Shown here piece by piece: positions 58,560 through 64,000 of a stretch of 64,000 nucleotides of DNA (positions are counted from its first letter, which is position 1; each line of letters starts with the position of its first letter). The notes under the pieces are model-generated. The model searched no databases. It was not told where the DNA came from and saw only the letters and a list, made by a program, of their open reading frames with translations. This DNA is from Longispora sp040681875. Lineage in GTDB: Bacteria > Actinomycetota > Actinomycetes > Mycobacteriales > Micromonosporaceae. The DNA is taken from assembly GCF_040681875.1 (NCBI RefSeq), contig NZ_JBFAZP010000010.1, positions 186,001-250,000 on the forward strand, read 5' to 3'. The position numbers and the translations under genes were made by a program.

Positions 58560-59858
58560 ATGTCGGACTTCGAGCAGGAGACCAAGCTGCACGGCGCGTT
58601 CGCCGCGTTCCGGGCGGAGAGCATGCACGACGTGTCCCCGGCGGGTACGGACGCGGTGCGGTCGACGGTGCGCCACCAGCGCAAGGTGCGCAACATCGCC
58701 CTCGGGGTGCTCGCGCTGACCGTGATGGCCGTGCCCGTGGCGGCGTACGCGACCCTCCAGGGCGACCCGCACGGCCCACCTCCGGGGGTACCGGGCACGA
58801 CGGCCCCGGTGACCGCCGAGCCGACGCCCGTCCCGAGCCCGTCGGCGTCCCTCGACCAGAAGGCGCCCGACCTGCCCAACGCGAGGATCGCCGTGCCCGG
58901 GTGGCCCGGTGGCGAGAACATCACGAAGTTCTGCGCCGCGGGCACGTACACGTTCGCGAACGGCAAGGTGGTCTTCGGCCAGCACGAGGGCTACGAGAGC
59001 ACCTACTCCCAGGACACGGAGTATCCCCTCGTGCGCGCCGACCTGGACGGGCAGCCGGGCGACGAGATCCTGATGCACCTGACGTGCTCGGGGCCGGGTT
59101 CCTTCCACCCCCAGCAGTTGCTGGCGTTGAAGCCGTTGCCGGACGGCACCGTGCGCACCCTCGGCTGGGTGATCGCCCCGAAGCCGGGCGAGATCTACGC
59201 CTACCGCGAGGTGTCGGTGAAGGTCGCCGACCGGGTGGTGAGTGTCGAGGTGATGGGCGCGTACCGCACGAACGGCTGGTACACCCGGAAGCAGACCCGG
59301 TCCTACCGGTACGAGGGGACGGCGTTCAAGCAGGTCGCCGGTCCGACGAGCTTCCCCGTGGTCCCGTCGACCCTCCGGGGTCTCGACCTGCGCCAGCAGC
59401 CGGTCCAGGTGACGGACTTCGGTTGCACCGGCTGCCGGCTGGCCATCGTGAACTTCGTGGACGGACGCGGCTCGGACACGGTCCAGACGGCCTTCATGAC
59501 CGATCCCACGCGGGTGGCCGTCTACGAGTTCACGATCGAGGGCTTCGTCATCGCCGGCCCGCAGGGCGGTGAGCACGCCCTCGCCCTGGTCACGAGCCGG
59601 GCGCCGGACGGGGCCACCCAGAAGCGGGTCTACGACGTGCGGGTCGGCACGACCGGGCCGGGCGACGAGTTCGGCGTGATCCTGGAGAACCCGGTGGCAG
59701 CCACGGGCAAGGGCGGCGTGACCGACATCGTCGGCATCAAGGCCGGCCCGCGGGAGTCGACCGTGGAGGTGACGGTGCGGACCGCCGCCGGCCAGGAGGC
59801 GCGGATCTACCAGTGGGGGGTCACGGGCTCGCAGAGCTGGTCGCACGAGCCGAGCTGA
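58560..59858 (+). CDS. Membrane-anchored partner of the ECF sigma factor, large extracellular domain
   Basis: A 432-residue protein whose ATG directly follows the sigma-factor stop. Residues 1-42 are cytoplasmic and charged (ETKLHGAFAAFRAESMHDVS), a size compatible with a short anti-sigma segment, but no zinc-binding HxxxCxxC motif is present. One membrane helix is at about 44-64. A Pro/Thr/Ser linker follows (70-105), then a 320-residue extracellular beta-rich domain with a CTGC pair and repeat-like strands. An anti-sigma or sensor role is inferred from position. Ends at a strong terminator. Confidence 0.75.
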   Translation: MSDFEQETKLHGAFAAFRAESMHDVSPAGTDAVRSTVRHQRKVRNIALGVLALTVMAVPVAAYATLQGDPHGPPPGVPGTTAPVTAEPTPVPSPSASLDQKAPDLPNARIAVPGWPGGENITKFCAAGTYTFANGKVVFGQHEGYESTYSQDTEYPLVRADLDGQPGDEILMHLTCSGPGSFHPQQLLALKPLPDGTVRTLGWVIAPKPGEIYAYREVSVKVADRVVSVEVMGAYRTNGWYTRKQTRSYRYEGTAFKQVAGPTSFPVVPSTLRGLDLRQQPVQVTDFGCTGCRLAIVNFVDGRGSDTVQTAFMTDPTRVAVYEFTIEGFVIAGPQGGEHALALVTSRAPDGATQKRVYDVRVGTTGPGDEFGVILENPVAATGKGGVTDIVGIKAGPRESTVEVTVRTAAGQEARIYQWGVTGSQSWSHEPS

Positions 59859-59865
59859 AAGAAGG

Positions 59866-59909
59866 GACGCCGTACCGCCTTCCACGGGGGAAGAAGGCGG
59901 TACGGCGTC
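59866..59909 (+). terminator. Terminator after the sigma-factor operon
   Basis: A perfect 17-bp stem (GACGCCGTACCGCCTTC and GAAGGCGGTACGGCGTC) with a 10-base loop, seven bases after the stop. No long T run follows. Confidence 0.85.
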
Positions 59910-60047
59910 TCTGCCCACCAGCTTACGGACGAGGTGGACACTTGTCGAGTGCGACTCATCTTTCGTACCGGATAAGGGTTTTCGCGGGTTATCAACGCAT
60001 CGCATGCCATCGATATTGAGAAGTATTCACATTCGTCCCCTCGGGCA

Positions 60048-60061
60048 TTACCGTGCGGTAA
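60048..60061. promoter_or_regulatory. Palindrome TTACCGTGCGGTAA before the secreted hydrolase
   Basis: A near-perfect 14-base palindrome (arms TTACCG and CGGTAA around TG), 27 bases before the ATG at 60089. This suggests a repressor site for the secreted enzyme. The regulator is not identified. Confidence 0.45.
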
Positions 60062-60088
60062 CACGCACGTATCGAGAGGAGTTCGTCG

Positions 60089-61648
60089 ATGCGCCTCATG
60101 CCCCGCCTGGCTGCGACCGCAGTCGGCTTCCTGGCCGCCGCGGCACTCGCCGCACCCGGTCAGGCCGCAGTGGACACCCGCCCGGACATCCAACCCCTCC
60201 CCGCGAATCTCGAGGCACAGCGCGCCACCGAGGCCACCGGCCTGTACGGAAACCCGGCCATCAAGCCCATCGACGCGCGCAAGACCGGCGTGATCACCAT
60301 GGGCGACAGCGAGATCTCCGGCGAGGGCGCGGGCAACTACGAGCCCGGTACCCACCAGGACGGCAACTGGTGCGACCGGTCCAGGGACCAGGCCGTCTGG
60401 CGGCTGACCATCCCGGTCGACGTGCGCTACAACGTGGCCTGCTCGGGCGGCCAGCCCTCCGACCTGGTCTACGGCGGCACCCACCAGTGGCAGGAGCTCA
60501 ACCAGGGCGAGAACCTCGCGATCAAGGCCCGCAACACGAAGCTCAAGCTGATCTGGGTGGTCGTCGGGGCCAACGGGTCGGGCAACATCGAGTTCGGGCC
60601 GGTCGCCACCGACTGCGCCAAGCGGCGGATCTTCTTCCAGGGCGTGTGCTGGCCGACGTACACCGACGCGTGGAAGGCCCGGGCCGAGCACACCCGGCAG
60701 CAGGTCGAGTGGGCGGTCAACGACATCAAGCAGACCATGACCAACGCCGGCTACCTGGCCAGCGACTACAAGATCTCCCTGATGGGGTACCCGAGTCCGA
60801 TCAGTCCCGACGTCGAGGACAACCCCAACTTCCCCGGCTGGTACTCCGGCGGCTGCACCATCTACCTCGCCGACGCCGCGTTCGGGCGCAACAAGGCCGT
60901 GCCGATCTTCGAGTCCGCCGAGCGCAGGGCCGCCCAGAACACCGGCGTCATGTACCTCGACGCCAGCCGGCTGTTCCACGGCCACGAGGTGTGCACCGAG
61001 ACCACCTGGGCCCGGGGCATCTACATCGAGAACGGCAACATCTTCGACGAGAACGCCGCCCGGCAGTCCGCGCACCCCAACGCCGCCGGGCACGGCGCGT
61101 TCGCCGAGTGCATGAGCGCCTTCTACAACTCCGGCCTCCAGACCGCGACCTGTGTGGACCCGGGCAACACCAACCACGGCGCGATCTTCCCGGGGCTGTT
61201 CGAGTTCAGGCAGCTGCGGGTCGGCGGCCAGTGCCTCGACGCCGAGGGCTACAACTCCCGCTACGACACCCAACTCCTGGCCTGGCCCTGCCACGGCGGC
61301 CGCAACCAGGGCTTCTGGTACGACTCGGCCACCAAGGCGCTGCACGTCGAGCTGAACCACGACCGGTGCGTCGACGCGGCCGGCGGCACCCTCGGGGTCG
61401 GTACGAAGCTCGTGCTGTGGGACTGCCACCTCGGCGCGAACCAGAAGTGGACCCTCGACACGAACGGCATCCACCCGGCCAGCCGGACGGACCTGTGCGT
61501 GGCGTTCGACGGGGCGGCCGACGGCTCGTGGGCGCGCCTGGCGGCCTGCAACGGCGGTACCCATCAGAAGTGGTCCTTCGAGTCCCGGAACTTCCCGAAC
61601 CCGGCGGGCTACAACTACAACGACTTCATCGGCTCCCGGGTCTACTGA
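60089..61648 (+). CDS. Secreted SGNH hydrolase with C-terminal ricin-type lectin domain
   Basis: A 519-residue exoenzyme. The signal peptide ends near AAPGQA-AVDT (residue 27). The SGNH domain (about 60-360) has ITMGDSEISGEGAGNYEPG with the nucleophile Ser, a Gly/Asn-rich block around VVVGANGSGN, and HPNAAGHGAF with the catalytic His. A ricin B beta-trefoil (about 370-505) has QxW-type repeats NQGFW, NQKWTLD and HQKWSFE. Extracellular deacylation of a polysaccharide or lipid is the likely role. It stands as a single gene. Confidence 0.87.
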   Translation: MRLMPRLAATAVGFLAAAALAAPGQAAVDTRPDIQPLPANLEAQRATEATGLYGNPAIKPIDARKTGVITMGDSEISGEGAGNYEPGTHQDGNWCDRSRDQAVWRLTIPVDVRYNVACSGGQPSDLVYGGTHQWQELNQGENLAIKARNTKLKLIWVVVGANGSGNIEFGPVATDCAKRRIFFQGVCWPTYTDAWKARAEHTRQQVEWAVNDIKQTMTNAGYLASDYKISLMGYPSPISPDVEDNPNFPGWYSGGCTIYLADAAFGRNKAVPIFESAERRAAQNTGVMYLDASRLFHGHEVCTETTWARGIYIENGNIFDENAARQSAHPNAAGHGAFAECMSAFYNSGLQTATCVDPGNTNHGAIFPGLFEFRQLRVGGQCLDAEGYNSRYDTQLLAWPCHGGRNQGFWYDSATKALHVELNHDRCVDAAGGTLGVGTKLVLWDCHLGANQKWTLDTNGIHPASRTDLCVAFDGAADGSWARLAACNGGTHQKWSFESRNFPNPAGYNYNDFIGSRVY

Positions 61649-61695
61649 GGCCCCCGGTCTCCTGAGGCGCCAGGGTCTCCAGCGGCTCGGCCGAC

Positions 61696-63021
61696 CTAGA
61701 ACCGGATCGTGAAGCGGGCTCCGCCCTCCGGGGCGTGGCCCGCTTCGATCTTCGCGCCCATCCGGCTGATCAGCCGCGCGGCCAACGCCAACCCGAGCCC
61801 GGACCCCACCGGCCGCACATCCCGGTACTTCTCGTGCAGCACCCCCTGGTGGAACGCCACCGCCAGGTCCTCGTCCGCGAGCCCCGGGCCGCCGTCGCGC
61901 ACCTCCAGCACGTCGTACCGCGCGGACAGCACCAGCGGCGCGCCCGTCGGCAACGCCCGCACCGCGTTGGACACCAGGATGTCCACCACCTGGCGCAGCC
62001 GGCCCGGGTCGGTGTTCACGAGCACCGGCTCCGAGGGCAGCTCCGTCCGCAGGTCCAGGCCGACCTCCAGGCACCGGGGCCGCCACGCCTCCGCCGTCGC
62101 CTGGACCAGCGAACCCAGCTCGACGGCCACCAGCTCCACCGGGAAGTCGGCGGCCTCCAACCGGGCCAGGGACAGCAGGTCGGACACCAGCCGGTCGAGC
62201 CGGTCGGCCTCGGCGAGGATCGTGCGGCCCGCGCCGAAGGTGCCGTCGTCGGAGATCACGCCGTCGGAGAGCGCTTCCGCGTACCCCCGGATGGTGGTCA
62301 ACGGGGTTCTGAGCTCGTGGGAGACCGACATCAGGAAGTCGCGTTGCCGGCCCTCGCTGGTCGCCAGCGCGGCGGCGAGGTCGTTGAGCGCCCGGGCCAG
62401 GTCGGCGACCTCGTCGGGCGGTTCCACCGGTAGTCGGACGGTCCGGTCGCCCGCGGACATCCGCCGGGCGGCGGCCGCCGCGTCCCGGATCGGTTTCGCC
62501 TGCCGCCGGGCCAGCATGAACCCGGCGACCAGCCCGGCGAGCAGGCCCGCGCCGAGGGCGAGCCACAGCCGGCCCCACACCGCGTTGGACGTGGTGGAGA
62601 TCGCCGGCTCCAACAGGACGATGGCGTCGCCGGGGGTGTTCAGCGGCCGGCCGTCGGCGATCACCCGGCGACCCTGGAACAGGACGATCTTGCAGTCGAC
62701 GGTCTTGCCGATGCTCACGTCGCGGATCACGTCGATCGGCAGGCCGGGCCGGTCGGGCTTGCCGTCGAGCACCAGCACGATGTCGATCCGGCTCGCCCGC
62801 AACCGCCGCACGATGTTCAGCTGCTGCTGCTGTCCCGGCGCCGTACCCAACATCGCCGTGGCGATCTCGGTCTTCGACTCCAGCTTGCCCCGGGCCTCAC
62901 TCTGCGCGGCCCGCAGGCCGAGCGGGAGCGCCACCAGTGCCGTGACCACCACGGCGATGATGGCGACCGTGCAGGTGACGAGCATCGCCCGCGCGGTCAG
63001 TCCGGAACTGCGGAGTGTCAC
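61696..63021 (-). CDS. Sensor histidine kinase
   Basis: A 441-residue membrane kinase. The first helix is at about 13-36, with an extracytoplasmic sensor of about 110 residues and a second helix near 150-170. HAMP follows (KPIRDAAAAARRMSAGDRTV). The phosphorylated His is H235 in VSHELRTPLTTIRGYAEAL. The ATP domain has the N-box VDILVSNAVRALP and the G-boxes VRDGGPGL and VGSGLGLALAARL. It overlaps the response regulator by four bases (GTGA), so the two are one operon and a cognate pair. The signal is unknown. Confidence 0.93.
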   Translation of the reverse strand: MTLRSSGLTARAMLVTCTVAIIAVVVTALVALPLGLRAAQSEARGKLESKTEIATAMLGTAPGQQQQLNIVRRLRASRIDIVLVLDGKPDRPGLPIDVIRDVSIGKTVDCKIVLFQGRRVIADGRPLNTPGDAIVLLEPAISTTSNAVWGRLWLALGAGLLAGLVAGFMLARRQAKPIRDAAAAARRMSAGDRTVRLPVEPPDEVADLARALNDLAAALATSEGRQRDFLMSVSHELRTPLTTIRGYAEALSDGVISDDGTFGAGRTILAEADRLDRLVSDLLSLARLEAADFPVELVAVELGSLVQATAEAWRPRCLEVGLDLRTELPSEPVLVNTDPGRLRQVVDILVSNAVRALPTGAPLVLSARYDVLEVRDGGPGLADEDLAVAFHQGVLHEKYRDVRPVGSGLGLALAARLISRMGAKIEAGHAPEGGARFTIRF

Positions 63022-63734
63022 GGCTCGGTGCTCTCCGCGCCACCCTCGACCGAGTAACCCACCCCCCGGACCGTGCGGATCGGGCTCGCGTCACCGAGCT
63101 TGCCGCGGACCTGGGCGACGTGGACGTCGACGGTGCGGGTGCCGGCCAGTGCCGCGTACCCCCATACGGAGGCCAGCAGCTCCTCCCGGCTGAACACCCG
63201 GCCGGGCCGGCTCATCAGCCGGGCCAGCAACTCGAACTCGGTCGGGGTCAGCGCGATCTCGACGCCCGCCGAGTAGACCCGGCGCTGTTCGTTGTCGAGC
63301 CGCACCCCGCCGACCTGGCGAATCTTGTCGGCGCTCGGCGGACCCTCGGTGCGGCGCAGCACGGTACGGATCCGGGCCACCAGCTCCCGGGGGCTGAACG
63401 GTTTGGTGATGTAGTCGTCGCCGCCCAGCTCGAGACCGACCACCCTGTCGACCTCGTCGTCGCGCGCGGTGAGGAACAGGACCGGGGTCCAGTCGCCCTC
63501 CTCGCGCAGGCGGCGGCAGATCTCCAGGCCGTCGATGCCGGGCAGGCCGATGTCGAGAACGATCGCGATCGGGCGCATCCGGCGGGCCGCAGCCAGGGCG
63601 GACTCGCCGTCGTACTCGGTGTGGACTCCGAAGCCTTCCCGGGTCAGGTACAACCGCACCAGGTCAGCGATCGGTCGCTCGTCGTCGACGACGAGCACGA
63701 GTCCTTTTCCAGGCGTGTCGGTACCCATTGGCAC
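63018..63734 (-). CDS. OmpR-family response regulator
   Basis: A 238-residue two-domain regulator. The receiver has the acidic pair DDE (18-20), the phospho-acceptor D61 in VLDIGLPGIDGLE and K111 or nearby in DYITKPFSPRE. The C-terminal winged helix contains LTPTEFELLARLMSRPGRVF and AGTRTVDVHVAQVRGKLGD. The start is GTG 63734 or ATG 63728, two codons apart. It is the cognate partner of the kinase encoded directly downstream. Confidence 0.94.
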   Translation of the reverse strand: MPMGTDTPGKGLVLVVDDERPIADLVRLYLTREGFGVHTEYDGESALAAARRMRPIAIVLDIGLPGIDGLEICRRLREEGDWTPVLFLTARDDEVDRVVGLELGGDDYITKPFSPRELVARIRTVLRRTEGPPSADKIRQVGGVRLDNEQRRVYSAGVEIALTPTEFELLARLMSRPGRVFSREELLASVWGYAALAGTRTVDVHVAQVRGKLGDASPIRTVRGVGYSVEGGAESTEP

Positions 63735-63784
63735 ATCGTGCCTGATCAGAAGCCAGATCCTGTAACGCCACTGTGCGAGTCGGG

Positions 63785-64000
63785 TTAAACCGTAATTGGC
63801 ACCGGAGCGAAGAGACCGCTGAACTGGGCATTCACTCGCCAGAGCTGTCGGGAGCGACCCCGGTTGATGAAGAACCGGTGCCGCGTGTCGCCCGTCGTGG
63901 CCGCGAACTCGACCGCCGACTGCCGTTCGTTGGTCCGCCAGACCACGTCGTCGAGGTCCGACAGCGGGGTGTCCAGGTGCAGCTGGACCTTTCCGGTCAG
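63785..64000 (-). CDS. C-terminal fragment of an unrecognised protein
   Basis: An open reading frame enters from the right edge and ends with TAA at 63785, giving the last 71 residues (ending QLWRVNAQFSGLFAPVPITV). It contains a mixed hydrophilic segment FINRGRSRQLWRVNAQ. No domain is recognised. It is on the same strand as the response regulator, 51 bases upstream, so it may be the first gene of that operon. Confidence 0.55.
   Translation of the reverse strand: MTGKVQLHLDTPLSDLDDVVWRTNERQSAVEFAATTGDTRHRFFINRGRSRQLWRVNAQFSGLFAPVPITV

Overview
This is high-GC actinomycete chromosome around the replication origin. It has the order yidC-yidD-rnpA-rpmH | dnaA-oriC-dnaN-gnd-recF-DUF721-gyrB-gyrA-DUF3566-tRNA-Ile-DLW39-tRNA-Ala. 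Gene order, strong third-codon GC bias, GTG starts and chaplin-type secreted proteins point to a mycelial actinomycete. Micromonosporaceae is my best guess, inferred from gene content and not proven.

1-15.1 kb, core replication region. yidC (start only), yidD, rnpA and rpmH run left. dnaA, dnaN, gnd, recF, a DUF721 gene, gyrB, gyrA and a DUF3566 gene run right. The dnaA-dnaN gap (2933-3431) is oriC, with about 20 DnaA boxes whose orientation switches near 3210. tRNA-Ile(GAT), a 42-residue DLW39 protein and tRNA-Ala(TGC) follow. Between tRNA-Ala and proS lies a second cluster of eight consensus DnaA boxes (14801-15089) that encloses a parS-like palindrome (14972-14985).

15.1-24.6 kb. proS, an SGNH hydrolase, a mycothiol-dependent-type enzyme, a VanZ protein overlapping a short Hsp90-like ATPase that is translationally coupled to a large TPR protein, a TetR regulator, and a small zinc-ribbon protein.

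24.6-32.8 kb, a leucine/isovalerate catabolism locus. It encodes biotin carboxylase, HMG-CoA lyase, acyl-CoA carboxyltransferase and acyl-CoA dehydrogenase. A block of three secreted-protein genes, two of them chaplins, interrupts it. Both halves of the pathway start behind the same CCTAACGATCGTT-containing operator, probably the target of the adjacent TetR protein.

32.8-47.8 kb. A MocR/MFS divergon, an MMPL transporter coupled to an XRE-NB-ARC-TPR regulator, a PEBP protein with a luciferase-like oxidoreductase, an APH-like kinase, a MarR/YceI divergon with two operators, a GCS2-type ligase, a CapA lipoprotein and an alpha/beta hydrolase.

47.8-64 kb. DUF4192, FdhD, an XRE-TPR regulator with divergent small ORFs, MobA, a heme oxygenase/DUF2470/DUF3159 group with two candidate DtxR/IdeR iron boxes, a YdeP-type molybdopterin oxidoreductase (which explains FdhD and MobA), a YbjN-type chaperone-like protein, an Lrp regulator, an ECF sigma factor with a membrane-anchored partner, a secreted SGNH-ricin lectin enzyme and a two-component system. 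The C-terminus of an unrecognised gene runs off the right edge. No insertion sequence, prophage, integrase or CRISPR array was seen.
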